NCBI RefSeq assembly: GCF_000024785.1
Contig: NC_013441.1
Location: 3,038,001 to 3,102,000 of the forward strand
DNA: 64,000 bases
From: Gordonia bronchialis DSM 43247
GTDB taxonomy: Bacteria > Actinomycetota > Actinomycetes > Mycobacteriales > Mycobacteriaceae
Reading direction: 5' to 3'
Shown: positions 21,911-30,915 of the stretch, piece by piece
How the letters are laid out: every line of letters starts with the position of its first letter
How positions within the stretch are numbered: the stretch's first letter is position 1
Program-made: the position numbers and the translations under genes
The notes under the pieces: model-generated
The model's database searches: none
Seen by the model: only the letters and a program-made list of their open reading frames with translations
What the model was told of the DNA's origin: nothing

Positions 21911-23965
21911 TCAGATCGGGCGGATCAGCAGACTCCCGTTCGGATGAACCGTCGCCGCGTGACCGGAGAGGACCAGGGTCGTCGAATCCATCTCGGTGAT
22001 GACGGCGGGACCGGGAATGACGTTGCCGGACAGCAGTTGTGCGCGGTCGTATATCGGCGCCTCGACGTGACCGCCGTCCATCCACACCGTGCTCTGCGCC
22101 ACCCGCGCCGCCGACGGATCAGCATCACCCTCCGCGAGTGGCTGCCAGGCGACCTCCGGACGTGGACCGCTGAGGGCGACACGCAGGTTGATCACCTCGC
22201 GTTCGTTCTTGAGCAGGAACGAGAACAGTCGCTGGTGTTCGGCGTCGAAGGCGGCACCGAGTGCGCCGAGGAGATCGTCACCGGCAAGGGTCTCGGCGTC
22301 GAGGTCGACGGGGATCTCGAAACCCTGACCGTGATAGCGCAGATCGACCTGATAGCGGGCCGTCTGTTGCTCGGCCGGCACCCCTTCGGCGGAAAGTCGT
22401 TGCGCCGAAGCCGAAGCCAATTCTTCTAGCGCGGTGCGGAGCTCGGCGTCGTCGAGTTGGGAGAAGGACCGCACCATGGTGCGCGCGCTCTCGTCCTTGA
22501 CACATGTGGTGGCGTCGCCGTAGGCACACAGCACACCGGGCGACGGTGGCACGATCACCGGCCACGACCCGGTCAGTCGGCCCAGCGCGTTGGCGTGCAG
22601 CGGGCCGGCACCGCCGAACGCGACGAGGGCGAAATCCCGTGGGTCGTAACCCTGCTGCACACTCACCAGACGCAACGCGCCGAACATGTTCTCGTTGACG
22701 ATGTCGATGATGCCCGACGCGGCGGCTTCGGGGCTGTCGAGTCCCATCGCCTCGGCGATGGTGGCCACCGCCTTGCGCCCGGCCTCCACGTCGAGGGCAA
22801 CCTCGCCGCCGGCCAGTTCGTGCGGCAGATAGCCGAGGACGACGTTGGCGTCGGTGACCGTCGGTTCCACGCCACCGGCCCCGTAGGCGGCGGGACCCGG
22901 ATCGGCTCCGGCCGATTGAGGCCCCACCCGCAGCGCCCGCGTCAGTTCGGGTACGTGGGCGATCGAACCGCCGCCGGCTCCGACGGTTCGCACATCGACG
23001 CTGGTCGCCCGTACCGCGAGATCGCCGACCTTGGTCTCGCGGCCGATCCGCGGTTCGCCGCCGAGGACCAGCGCGACGTCGGTGGACGTGCCGCCCATGT
23101 CGAAGGTGAGGAAGTCGCTGAACCCGGCCTGCTGTGCGAACCACACCGCGCCGGTCACGCCACCGGCCGGTCCGGACAGCAGCAGCGACACCGGGTCCTC
23201 GGCGGCCTTGGACGCCTGCACGAGACCGCCGTCGCTGCGCAGGATCGACAGCGGCGCGGCGCTGCCCTGTCCGCGCAGGGTGTCGTCGAGATTGCGGACA
23301 TACCGCGACACCTCGGGCTGCACGTAGCTGTTGGCGACGGTGGTGAGAGTGCGCTCGTACTCCCGCATCTCGTGCAGCACGTGGCTCGAGATCGACACCG
23401 GGATGCCGGGCAGCTCCTCGGCAGCCCAGGCCGCCACCTGCTTCTCGTGCGCGTCGTTGGCGTAGGAGTTGATCAGCGAGATGGTCAGCGCCTCGATACC
23501 GGCGCCGGCAAGACCGCGCAGCGCGGTACGTGCCTGCTCCTCGTCGAGCGCGATCACCTCGCTACCGTCGGCCGCGATCCGTCCGGTGACCTCGATGGTG
23601 TGCTCGAGCCTGGCCAGCGGCTCGGGTTTGGGCCAGATGATCCAGCCCGCGAGTCCGCCTGGCACGAACGACCGTGCGATCTGCAGCACCTGGCGGAATC
23701 CGTCGGTGGTCACCAGCCCGACACGCGCGCCCCGACCCTGCAGGATCGCGTTGGTGGCGACGGTGGTGCCGTGCAGGACCTGTCCCACCTCGGACAGGTC
23801 GATCCCCGCTTCGGCACAGACCTTCGCGACGCCGTTGAGAACGCCCACGGACTGGTCCGACGGTGTCGATGGGGTTTTAGCGCGGTAGGTGGTTCCGGAC
23901 GTCTCTTCCAAGAGCAGGACGTCGGTGAAGGTGCCGCCCACGTCGACGCCGAGTCGGTAACGCAT
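21911..23965 (-). CDS. hyuA: Hydantoinase A/oxoprolinase family protein
   Basis: The 684-residue A subunit, carrying the actin-like ATPase fold. The N-terminal phosphate loop YRLGVDVGGTFTDVLLLEE is diagnostic, followed by GTTVATNAILQG, the second nucleotide motif FDMGGTSTDVALV, and GAGGGSIAHV. The C-terminal third carries the family's beta-rich domain (LRYHGQGFEIPVDL). ATG 23965 is preferred (GGAG six nucleotides upstream); an in-frame TTG 12 bp earlier lies inside the ribosome-binding site. It partners HyuB in ATP-dependent amide or ring opening. Third gene after the regulator and CoA-transferase. Confidence 0.9.
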   Translation of the reverse strand: MRYRLGVDVGGTFTDVLLLEETSGTTYRAKTPSTPSDQSVGVLNGVAKVCAEAGIDLSEVGQVLHGTTVATNAILQGRGARVGLVTTDGFRQVLQIARSFVPGGLAGWIIWPKPEPLARLEHTIEVTGRIAADGSEVIALDEEQARTALRGLAGAGIEALTISLINSYANDAHEKQVAAWAAEELPGIPVSISSHVLHEMREYERTLTTVANSYVQPEVSRYVRNLDDTLRGQGSAAPLSILRSDGGLVQASKAAEDPVSLLLSGPAGGVTGAVWFAQQAGFSDFLTFDMGGTSTDVALVLGGEPRIGRETKVGDLAVRATSVDVRTVGAGGGSIAHVPELTRALRVGPQSAGADPGPAAYGAGGVEPTVTDANVVLGYLPHELAGGEVALDVEAGRKAVATIAEAMGLDSPEAAASGIIDIVNENMFGALRLVSVQQGYDPRDFALVAFGGAGPLHANALGRLTGSWPVIVPPSPGVLCAYGDATTCVKDESARTMVRSFSQLDDAELRTALEELASASAQRLSAEGVPAEQQTARYQVDLRYHGQGFEIPVDLDAETLAGDDLLGALGAAFDAEHQRLFSFLLKNEREVINLRVALSGPRPEVAWQPLAEGDADPSAARVAQSTVWMDGGHVEAPIYDRAQLLSGNVIPGPAVITEMDSTTLVLSGHAATVHPNGSLLIRPI

Positions 23966-24034
23966 GGTGATCTCCAAAGTGTTGGGAGTTGAGCTGATGG
24001 GATTGTGTTCTCTTGGTACAGAATGGGTTCGGTG

Positions 24035-25267
24035 TCAGATGACGCCGTGCGCGGCGAGTTCGGCCAGTCCGTCGTCGTCGATGTCGAGCAGACCGGAGTA
24101 GATCTCGACGTTGTGTTCACCGAGTTGCGGCCCGGGATGGCGTACCGCGCCCGGGGTGTCACCGAGTTTCGGGAAGACCCCGTGCATGGGGATCTCGCCG
24201 AAGTCGGGGTGCGCCAACCTGACGATGGCCTCGCGCGCGGCGAAGTGCGGGTCAGCGAACATGTCGCGCGCGGTGTAGATCCGTCCGGCCGGAACCCCGG
24301 CCTCGTGCAGGATCTCGAGCAATTCCTCGGTCCCGTGGTCACGGGTCCACGCGGCGATCACTTCGTCGAGTTCGGCCATGTTCTCGCCGCGGAATGCGTG
24401 ATCGCGATAACGCGGATCCGTGATCAGGTCGTCGCGGCCCATCGCCCCGGCCAGTCGCGCGAAAACGGTGTCCTGGTTGGCGGCGACCAGGATCATCTCG
24501 TCGCCCTTGGTGGGGTAGACATTGCTCGGTGCGATGTTCGGCAGCACCGAGCCGGTCCGTTCGCGCTGGTATCCGCCGATCTCCCATTCCGGTAGCAACG
24601 ATTCCATCATGCCGAGGACCGCCTCGTAGATCGCCGAGTCGACGAGCTGTCCTCGCCCGGACCGCGCACGCTGATGGACGGCAGCGAGGACGCCGATGGT
24701 GGCGAACACGGCGGCGAGTGAATCCCCGATGGAGATGCCGCTGCGCGACGGTGGCATGCCGGCATCGCCGGTGACATAACGGATTCCGCCCATCGCCTCG
24801 CCGATGGACCCGAAGCCGGCTCGCGGCGAGTAGGGACCGTCCTGTCCGTAGCCGGTGACCCGCGCCATGATCAACCCGGGGTTGTCGGCCCGTAGCTCCT
24901 CGAAGCCGAGCCCCCAGCGTTCGAGCGTCCCGGGGCGAAAGTTCTCCACCACGATGTCGGCTTCGGCGATGATGCGGCGGGCCAGGACCTGTCCTTCGGG
25001 ACTGCGCAGATTGCAGGTCACCGACTTCTTGTTGCGCGCGACCACCGGCCACCACAACGACTTGCCATGTGGTTTCTCGCGACCCCACTGCCGCATCGGG
25101 TCGCCGACGCCCGGCGGCTCGAGCTTGATCACCTCAGCGCCGAAGTCGCCCAGCAGTTGCCCGCAGAACGGTCCGGCGAGCAGCTGCCCCATCTCCACGA
25201 CACGCAGATCCGACAGCGGGCCCCGACGCTCCCCCACGGCGCCCGTGGTGGTTGCGACATCAGTCAT
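24035..25267 (-). CDS. CaiB/BaiF-type family III CoA-transferase
   Basis: A 410-residue family III CoA-transferase, which moves CoA between carboxylic acids without a covalent acyl-phosphate stage. Typical stretches are LRVVEMGQLLAGPFCGQLL, DFGAEVIKLEPPGVGDPMRQ, DIVVENFRPGTLERWGL and FGSIGEAMGGIRYVTGD; the family's catalytic aspartate lies downstream of these, probably in SAIYEAVLGMMESL or nearby, but I cannot assign it with certainty. ATG 25267 has AGAGGA seven nucleotides upstream; the longer ORF extension is rejected. The substrate is probably a dicarboxylate or hydroxyacid made by the neighbouring hydrolases. It lies between the GntR gene and hyuA on the same strand. Confidence 0.88.
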   Translation of the reverse strand: MTDVATTTGAVGERRGPLSDLRVVEMGQLLAGPFCGQLLGDFGAEVIKLEPPGVGDPMRQWGREKPHGKSLWWPVVARNKKSVTCNLRSPEGQVLARRIIAEADIVVENFRPGTLERWGLGFEELRADNPGLIMARVTGYGQDGPYSPRAGFGSIGEAMGGIRYVTGDAGMPPSRSGISIGDSLAAVFATIGVLAAVHQRARSGRGQLVDSAIYEAVLGMMESLLPEWEIGGYQRERTGSVLPNIAPSNVYPTKGDEMILVAANQDTVFARLAGAMGRDDLITDPRYRDHAFRGENMAELDEVIAAWTRDHGTEELLEILHEAGVPAGRIYTARDMFADPHFAAREAIVRLAHPDFGEIPMHGVFPKLGDTPGAVRHPGPQLGEHNVEIYSGLLDIDDDGLAELAAHGVI

Positions 25268-25311
25268 CTGGCATTCCTCTTCTCGTTCGGTAGGGGTGCG
25301 CAGGCGCCACG

Positions 25312-26001
25312 TCAGACCGCGGTGTCCGACGGCACTGTCACGGGACCGCCCTGGGCCGCCTCGTCGGCGGCAAGTGCTTGTAGCAGAACAGATTTGGCCG
25401 CGCGGACGTGGGCGCGCATCACCGAGCCCGCCCACACCGGATCACCCGCGCGTAGCGCTGCGACCAGGTCACGATGATGTGCGTGGCTGCGTGCCAGGTC
25501 CGTGGGTGTGTACCGATGGAAGGTTCGCATCACCAGGGGCAGCGCGATGACCGCACCGAGCATCGAGACCAACCGCGCACTCGCCGCCGCCGATCGGACG
25601 ATCGCATGGAACTCGTCGTTCAGGGCGGCGAGCCGGTCGAGATCAGGGTTGTCGGCGGTGGCGGACTCCATCAGAACGCACAGCTCGTCCATACGATCCA
25701 GTTCGGCGGGCCGGATTCGTCCGGTCGCGCGCTCGGCTGCCATCGCCTCCAGCGTCATCCGCAGGTCGTAGATCTCCTCGAGGTCATCGGCGGTCCAGGT
25801 GTACACACGCGCGCCGCGATGGGGAAGGACCTCGACCAGTCCCTCCATCTCGAGTTGACGTAACGCCTCCCGAACCGGGGTCCGGCTGGTCCGGGTCAGT
25901 TCGGCGATCTCCACCTCACCGAGCCGCGCCCCCGGGGCGTACCGACCGTCGACGATGGCATCACGGATGTGTGCGTACACGCGGTCGACTGCCCTGGTCA
26001 T
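25312..26001 (-). CDS. GntR-family regulator, FCD (FadR) subfamily
   Basis: A 229-residue repressor type. The N-terminal winged helix shows VYAHIRDAIVDGRYAPGARL and TSRTPVREALRQLEMEGLVE; the C-terminal FCD helical domain has the metal-binding pattern in ALNDEFHAIV and HAHHRDLVAALRAGD. ATG 26001 has GAGGGAG just upstream; a GTG at 26028 is rejected for lack of a ribosome-binding site. It heads the leftward operon and is divergent from the HMG-CoA-lyase-like gene. Two palindromes in the shared promoter are its likely operators; FCD proteins usually sense a pathway carboxylate. Confidence 0.88.
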   Translation of the reverse strand: MTRAVDRVYAHIRDAIVDGRYAPGARLGEVEIAELTRTSRTPVREALRQLEMEGLVEVLPHRGARVYTWTADDLEEIYDLRMTLEAMAAERATGRIRPAELDRMDELCVLMESATADNPDLDRLAALNDEFHAIVRSAAASARLVSMLGAVIALPLVMRTFHRYTPTDLARSHAHHRDLVAALRAGDPVWAGSVMRAHVRAAKSVLLQALAADEAAQGGPVTVPSDTAV

Positions 26002-26020
26002 TGCACTCCCTCGGCCTTGA

Positions 26021-26030
26021 TTGTTCACAA
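26021..26030. promoter_or_regulatory. Candidate GntR operator 1
   Basis: TTGTTCACAA is a near-palindrome (TTGT-N2-ACAA) 20 bp upstream of the GntR start codon. Its half-sites resemble those bound by FCD-type GntR regulators. Autoregulation is inferred. Confidence 0.5.
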
Positions 26031-26093
26031 CCTAGACCGAGATCGGCTGATTCGTGCGGTAATCACCGTAAAAATCGGGTTACTTCCCCACCG

Positions 26094-26103
26094 TTGCATG
26101 CAA
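26094..26103. promoter_or_regulatory. Candidate GntR operator 2
   Basis: TTGCATGCAA is a perfect 10-bp palindrome, 27 bp before the HMG-CoA-lyase-like start codon. Its centre is 73 bp (about seven helical turns) from that of the similar site at 26021-26030, so both could be bound on the same face of the DNA to control the divergent promoters. Confidence 0.55.
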
Positions 26104-26129
26104 TCGCTGACGAGTGTCACGATGGACGG

Positions 26130-27032
26130 ATGACATCGGTGGAACTGGTCGAGGTGGGCCCCCGCGACGGGCTGCAGAACGAGCAGACGTTGCTCTCGGT
26201 CGATGAGAAGGTCGAACTCATCACCCGCGCGGTCGACGCCGGGGTTCGTCGCATCGAGGCGGTCAGCTTCGTCAATCCCAAACGCGTACCGCAGATGGCC
26301 GGTGCCGAGGAGGTCATGGCGGCGGTCCCCCGGCGTTCCGACGTCTCCTACATCGGTCTCGTCCTGAACCGACGCGGCCTCGACCGTGCGGTCACCGCCG
26401 GCGTCGACGAGGTCAACGCCGTCGTCGTGTCGACCGAGGAGTTCAGTAGACGAAATCAGGGATGCAGTGTCGCCGAGGGGATTTCGGCGGCAATTGACGT
26501 GGTGCGCGACGCCCGGGCGGCCGGCATGCGCACCACGGTCACGGTCGCAACCGCCTTCGGCTGCCCGTTCTCCGGTGAGGTCGAGGTGGACTGGATCAGG
26601 CAGATCGTCGCCGATCTCGTCGACGGTGCCGCGCCGGATGAGATCGCCCTCGCCGACACCATCGGCGTCGGGGTACCCGCGCAGGTCCGGGCGTTGTCGG
26701 CGGCCGCTACAGCCTCAGCGCCGGGGATCGCGCAGCGCTGGCATTTTCATAACACGCGCAACACCGGATACGCGAACGCATTGACTGCCTTGGACACCGG
26801 CGCACACGCGCTCGACGCGAGCATCGGCGGCTTCGGCGGGTGCCCGTTCGCACCGGCCGCCACCGGCAACATCGCGTCCGAGGACCTGCTCTACGCACTC
26901 GATCGGTCCGAGGTGTCCACCGGTGTGGACATGGCCGGATTGATCGACGCCGCACAGTGGCTCGGCGGGGCGCTGGACAAAGCGGTGCCGGCACTACTCG
27001 GACGCGCCGGGGGATTCCCGACGCGTCCGTGA
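26130..27032 (+). CDS. Hydroxymethylglutaryl-CoA lyase-like protein
   Basis: A 300-residue TIM-barrel lyase of the HMG-CoA lyase family, which splits 3-hydroxy-acyl-CoA thioesters to acetyl-CoA and a keto product. The active-site GPRDGLQNEQ is at residues 9-18, the metal-site histidines are in RWHFHNTRNTGYAN, and the catalytic-cysteine loop is GGFGGCPFAPAATGN. ATG 26130 is preferred over an upstream in-frame start at 25971 that would run into the GntR gene. Being divergent from a CoA-transferase/HyuAB operon with a shared regulator, it probably cleaves a CoA ester made by that pathway; leucine catabolism is the alternative. Confidence 0.85.
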   Translation: MTSVELVEVGPRDGLQNEQTLLSVDEKVELITRAVDAGVRRIEAVSFVNPKRVPQMAGAEEVMAAVPRRSDVSYIGLVLNRRGLDRAVTAGVDEVNAVVVSTEEFSRRNQGCSVAEGISAAIDVVRDARAAGMRTTVTVATAFGCPFSGEVEVDWIRQIVADLVDGAAPDEIALADTIGVGVPAQVRALSAAATASAPGIAQRWHFHNTRNTGYANALTALDTGAHALDASIGGFGGCPFAPAATGNIASEDLLYALDRSEVSTGVDMAGLIDAAQWLGGALDKAVPALLGRAGGFPTRP

Positions 27033-27042
27033 GTGACAGGTG

Positions 27043-27489
27043 TCAGTGGGTGGTGTGCACGATCAGCACGTCACACGCCGACTTGCGCGCGACATCGGCC
27101 GGCACCGACCCGAGGAGCCGGCCGGCGATCGAGTTCAGTCCACGGTTGCCGACGACAAGCAGGTCGGCCTTCACGTCGGTCACCAACTGCAACAGCGCGT
27201 CCACGGGCGCGCCTTTGACGGGCCGCGGCACGATGTTGGTCGCACCGGCACCGGCCGCACGCTCACGTGCGGTCCGCAGGATCTCCTCGGTCGGCGCGGA
27301 GCCGGTCACCTGATAGGCCTCGTCCTTGAGGATGTCGGCCGCCTCGCCGGAGCCGCGGTCATTGGGGAAGTAAGCGCAAGCGATCACGAGCTGAGCCCGT
27401 TCCCCGGCCAGAGCACCTGCGCGTTCCACCGCCTTCATCGATGATTCGGAACCGTCCGTACCGACGACGACGGTCTCGTATGCGCTCAT
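27043..27489 (-). CDS. Universal stress protein (UspA family)
   Basis: A 148-residue single-domain Usp. It starts YETVVVGTDGSESSMKAVER and ends with the ATP-binding pattern GNRGLNSIAGRLLGSVPADV, which fits the G-2X-G-9X-G-S consensus of nucleotide-binding Usps. By position it matches Rv1636 of M. tuberculosis, which binds cAMP; that property is not shown here. It converges on the lyase gene with 10 bp between stops and lies downstream of uvrB on the same strand. The 180-bp gap to uvrB holds no recognised element. Confidence 0.9.
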   Translation of the reverse strand: MSAYETVVVGTDGSESSMKAVERAGALAGERAQLVIACAYFPNDRGSGEAADILKDEAYQVTGSAPTEEILRTARERAAGAGATNIVPRPVKGAPVDALLQLVTDVKADLLVVGNRGLNSIAGRLLGSVPADVARKSACDVLIVHTTH

Positions 27490-27669
27490 CCCAACCTCCA
27501 GAAGAAGATTCCCACCCCACTGCCCTCCAGCAGGGCTCATGCATCCCCACACTGTAGGGCCCCTGATCGGGCAGGGTAATGCGCACGCGCCGGGTTTGCC
27601 AGAGGTTCGTGGTGATCGGCACAAATCCGACCGTCGGCGTCGCAGCGCACGCACATGGCGCCGACCGCG

Positions 27670-29826
27670 CTACTTGATGCCGGCCGCGTCCATCCCGCGG
27701 AGCTCCTTCTTAAGATCGGCGATCTCGTCGCGGAGACGCCCGGCCAGCTCGAACTGCAGGTCGCGGGCCGCGTTCATCATCTGATCGGTGAGCTGTGCGA
27801 CCAGGTCGGCGAGTTCGGCCCGCGGCATCGACGAGACGTCGCGCTTCTCGATGACACCGGCGCTGCCCGCCTTGGACACCTCCCCCTGAGCACGCCGGCC
27901 GCGACTGGCGTTACGTCCCGAGCCACCGACCTTGACGGTGTCGTCGTCGGCTTCGCGATAGACCTGGTCGAGGATGTCGGCGATCTTCTTGCGCAACGGC
28001 TTCGGGTCGATGCCGTGTTCGGTGTTGTAGGCGACCTGCTTCTCCCGCCGACGTTCGGTCTCCTCGATGGCATTGCGCATCGAGTCGGTGATCGTGTCGG
28101 CGTACATGTGGACCTCGCCGGAGACGTTGCGGGCCGCACGGCCGATCGTCTGGATCAGCGACGTGGTGCTACGCAGGAAACCTTCCTTGTCGGCGTCGAG
28201 GATCGCCACCAGCGACACCTCGGGCAGGTCCAGACCTTCACGGAGGAGGTTGATGCCGACGAGGACGTCGTAGTCGCCCGAGCGGAGCTGCCGCAGCAGT
28301 TCGACGCGACGCAGCGTGTCGACCTCGGAGTGCAGATAGCGCACCCGGATTCCCAGCTCCAGCAGATAGTCGGTGAGATCCTCGGCCATCTTCTTGGTCA
28401 GGGTCGTCACGAGGACGCGTTCGTCACGTTCGGTGCGCTCACGGATCTCGTGGACCAGGTCGTCGATCTGCCCCTTGGTCGGTTTCACGACGACCTGCGG
28501 GTCCACCAGGCCGGTCGGGCGGATGACCTGTTCGACGAACTCACCGTTGGCCTGCCCCAGTTCGTAGGGGCCCGGGGTCGCCGAGAGGTACACGGTCTGC
28601 CCGATGCGGTCGACGAATTCGTCCCAGGTGAGCGGGCGGTTGTCCACGGCCGACGGCAAGCGGAACCCGTACTCGACGAGGTTGCGTTTACGGGACATGT
28701 CGCCCTCGTACATGCCGCCGATCTGCGGGACGGTCACATGGGATTCGTCGATCACCAGCAGGAAGTCGTCGGGGAAATAGTCGATGAGGGTGGCCGGGGC
28801 GCTGCCCGCCGCCCGTCCGTCGATGTGACGCGAATAGTTCTCGATACCCGAGCAGAAGCCGACCTGCCGCATCATCTCGAGGTCGTAGGTGGTGCGCATG
28901 CGCAGCCGCTGCGCCTCGAGCAGTTTGCCCTTGCCCTCGAGGTCGGCGAGCCGTTCCTCGAGTTCGGCCTCGATACTCGTCATCGCCCGTTCCATGCGTT
29001 CCGGACCGGCGACGTAGTGGGTGGCCGGGAAGATGCGCAGCGAATCGACTTGGCGTACAACGTCTCCGGTGAGCGGGTGCAGGTAGTACAGCGCCTCGAC
29101 CTCGTCGCCGAAGAACTCGATACGCACCGCGAGTTCCTCGTAGGACGGGATGATCTCGACCGTGTCGCCGCGCACCCGGAACCCGCCACGGGTGAACGAC
29201 TGATCGTTGCGGGTGTACTGCACGTCGACGAGGAGCCGCAGCAGCGCATCGCGATCGATGTTCGCACCGACCTCCACCTCGACGGACCGGTCGAGGTAGG
29301 ACTGTGGGGTGCCCAGGCCGTAGATACAGGACACCGACGCCACCACCACCACATCCCGCCGGGACAGCAGACTCGACGTGGCCGAGTGCCGGAGCCGTTC
29401 GACGTCGTCGTTGATCGACGAGTCCTTCTCGATGTAGGTGTCGGTCTGCGCGATGTACGCCTCGGGTTGGTAGTAGTCGTAGTAGGAGACGAAGTACTCC
29501 ACCGCGTTGTTCGGCAGCATCTCGCGCAGTTCGTTGGCCAGCTGTGCGGCCAGCGTCTTGTTGGGCGCCATCACCAGCGTCGGGCGCTGTACGCGCTCGA
29601 TCAGCCAGGCGGTGGTGGCCGACTTACCGGTGCCGGTGGCACCGAGCAGCACGATGTCCTTCTCGCCTCCGCGGATGCGGCGTTCGAGGTCATCGATCGC
29701 CTCGGGCTGGTCACCGGCAGGTTCGTACTCGCTGACGACTTCGAACTTCCCGCCGGTGCGCACGATCTCACCCACCGGCCGGAACTCTGAATGCGCGAGG
29801 ACCGGGTGTTCAGCAGCAAAAGCCAT
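27670..29826 (-). CDS. uvrB: Excinuclease ABC subunit B
   Basis: UvrB (718 aa) is the SF2 helicase-like subunit that verifies damage after UvrA and recruits UvrC. It has Walker A ([18 protein letters not shown]), the beta-hairpin region ([20 protein letters not shown]), the DEAD-like DESH in [16 protein letters not shown], motif VI ([19 protein letters not shown]) and a C-terminal UVR domain ([20 protein letters not shown]). ATG 29826 starts the protein; a PafBC-type promoter immediately upstream places the transcription start at or next to this ATG, so the mRNA may be leaderless and damage-inducible. Confidence 0.97.
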   Translation of the reverse strand: MAFAAEHPVLAHSEFRPVGEIVRTGGKFEVVSEYEPAGDQPEAIDDLERRIRGGEKDIVLLGATGTGKSATTAWLIERVQRPTLVMAPNKTLAAQLANELREMLPNNAVEYFVSYYDYYQPEAYIAQTDTYIEKDSSINDDVERLRHSATSSLLSRRDVVVVASVSCIYGLGTPQSYLDRSVEVEVGANIDRDALLRLLVDVQYTRNDQSFTRGGFRVRGDTVEIIPSYEELAVRIEFFGDEVEALYYLHPLTGDVVRQVDSLRIFPATHYVAGPERMERAMTSIEAELEERLADLEGKGKLLEAQRLRMRTTYDLEMMRQVGFCSGIENYSRHIDGRAAGSAPATLIDYFPDDFLLVIDESHVTVPQIGGMYEGDMSRKRNLVEYGFRLPSAVDNRPLTWDEFVDRIGQTVYLSATPGPYELGQANGEFVEQVIRPTGLVDPQVVVKPTKGQIDDLVHEIRERTERDERVLVTTLTKKMAEDLTDYLLELGIRVRYLHSEVDTLRRVELLRQLRSGDYDVLVGINLLREGLDLPEVSLVAILDADKEGFLRSTTSLIQTIGRAARNVSGEVHMYADTITDSMRNAIEETERRREKQVAYNTEHGIDPKPLRKKIADILDQVYREADDDTVKVGGSGRNASRGRRAQGEVSKAGSAGVIEKRDVSSMPRAELADLVAQLTDQMMNAARDLQFELAGRLRDEIADLKKELRGMDAAGIK

Positions 29827-29832
29827 AGTGCC

Positions 29833-29855
29833 AGGGTAAACGCGAACACCGACAG
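29833..29855 (-). promoter_or_regulatory. Putative PafBC (RecA-NDp) damage promoter of uvrB
   Basis: On the minus strand CTGTCGGTG (29847-29855), an 8-nt spacer and TACCCT (29833-29838) match TTGTCRGTG-N8-TAnnnT with one mismatch. The -10 ends six bases before the ATG at 29826, which points to a leaderless transcript. Confidence 0.75.
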
Positions 29856-29902
29856 GAATGTTCCGTCGCTGAGCCGGGGCGGCGCTGCACTACAGTCTGC
29901 TC

Positions 29903-30430
29903 ATGGCCGACGAGCCCCATCCACCCAAGCGCGAGGTCTTCGACGTACCCGCGATGACCAACACCGACAACAAAGGCTTCGTACGGCCGGTGCTCGACTA
30001 TCAGGTCAACGACTACGGCCTCTACATGTCCCGCACCGCCGACCATCCACGGTTCGAGCATCTGGAAACCTGGCTTCTGCCCTCACTGGGATTGCGCGCC
30101 AACATCTTTCATTTTCGGGACGGGTATCGCGACGGTCAGCGGCTCTACCTCGACGTCGGGAGCTCCACCGGACCCGACGACGCCGGACGCTGGCACGCCG
30201 TCGACTGGTATCTCGATCTCGTCGACGTCCCCGGCCGGCCGCTGGATCTCGTCGACGTCGACGAGCTGTTCGAGGCGCATGCCGCCGGCCTGATGACGCT
30301 CACCGAGTCCGAGGAGGCAGTGACCATCGCCACCCGTGCCCTGGTCGGGGCAGCCGAGTTCGGTCACGACGTCCAGGCGTGGCTCGACGCCGCGATCGGG
30401 CATCGACTCACCTGGATGGATCGCTCATGA
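29903..30430 (+). CDS. DUF402 domain protein
   Basis: A 175-residue cytoplasmic protein with the DUF402 beta-barrel signature WYLDLVDVPGRPLDLVDVDE followed by FEAHAAGLMTLTESEEA. Characterised DUF402 members include metal-dependent nucleoside di/triphosphatases and FomD, so phosphoester hydrolysis is plausible; the acidic residues that bind metal in the family (D-L-V-D-V-D-E) are present. The ATG lies 76 bp from the divergent uvrB start, and the stop overlaps the next gene by four bases. Confidence 0.82.
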   Translation: MADEPHPPKREVFDVPAMTNTDNKGFVRPVLDYQVNDYGLYMSRTADHPRFEHLETWLLPSLGLRANIFHFRDGYRDGQRLYLDVGSSTGPDDAGRWHAVDWYLDLVDVPGRPLDLVDVDELFEAHAAGLMTLTESEEAVTIATRALVGAAEFGHDVQAWLDAAIGHRLTWMDRS

Positions 30431-30891
30431 CACTCTGCCGAGTGGTACAGACCTCCGTGGTGCACGCACAGCCCGATGCCGTCTGGGACCGGGTGGCGAG
30501 CATGCCCGGCATCAATGCCGAGCTCATGCCGTATATGCGCATGGTGTTACCGCGACGGCACCGCGGCAAGACCGTCGCCGACATCGAGGTGGGTGTACCC
30601 GTCGGCAAGGTGTGGCTGCTCTACGGCGGGTTCCTGCCGTTGGACTACGACAACCTGACCATCGCCGAACTCGTGCCCGGATCCGGTTTTCGCGAGGAAT
30701 CATCCATGCTCGCCATGGCGATCTGGCGACACACCCGTCGGCTGACCACCGTGGACGGCGGAACCGAGGTCAGCGACACCCTCGAGTTCCGGCCGCGACG
30801 GGTTCTGCGGCCTGCGACACCGCTACTCGAGTGGTTTGTCGGTCATCTCTTCCGACACCGCCACCGCCGCCTCGCCGATCACTTTCGCTGA
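30427..30891 (+). CDS. SRPBCC (START-like) domain protein
   Basis: A 154-residue protein with a START/polyketide-cyclase-like fold: N-terminal VVHAQPDAVWDRVASMPGIN, then the strand-rich middle and a C-terminal long helix (PATPLLEWFVGHLFRHRHRR). Such domains bind hydrophobic ligands; no catalytic residue is recognisable. It is translated from an ATG overlapping the DUF402 stop (ATGA), so the pair form one operon. Ligand and function unknown. Confidence 0.75.
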   Translation: MTLCRVVQTSVVHAQPDAVWDRVASMPGINAELMPYMRMVLPRRHRGKTVADIEVGVPVGKVWLLYGGFLPLDYDNLTIAELVPGSGFREESSMLAMAIWRHTRRLTTVDGGTEVSDTLEFRPRRVLRPATPLLEWFVGHLFRHRHRRLADHFR

Positions 30892-30915
30892 TCGGCGCCG
30901 ATCTTTGGGCCCCGG

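Noticed and set aside
27490..27669. DosR-like box upstream of uspA
   Set aside because: AGGGGCCCT is palindromic but does not fit the longer DosR consensus, so the match is too weak.
27655..29790. 711-codon plus-strand ORF opposite uvrB
   Set aside because: Complete overlap with uvrB on the other strand; no homology features.
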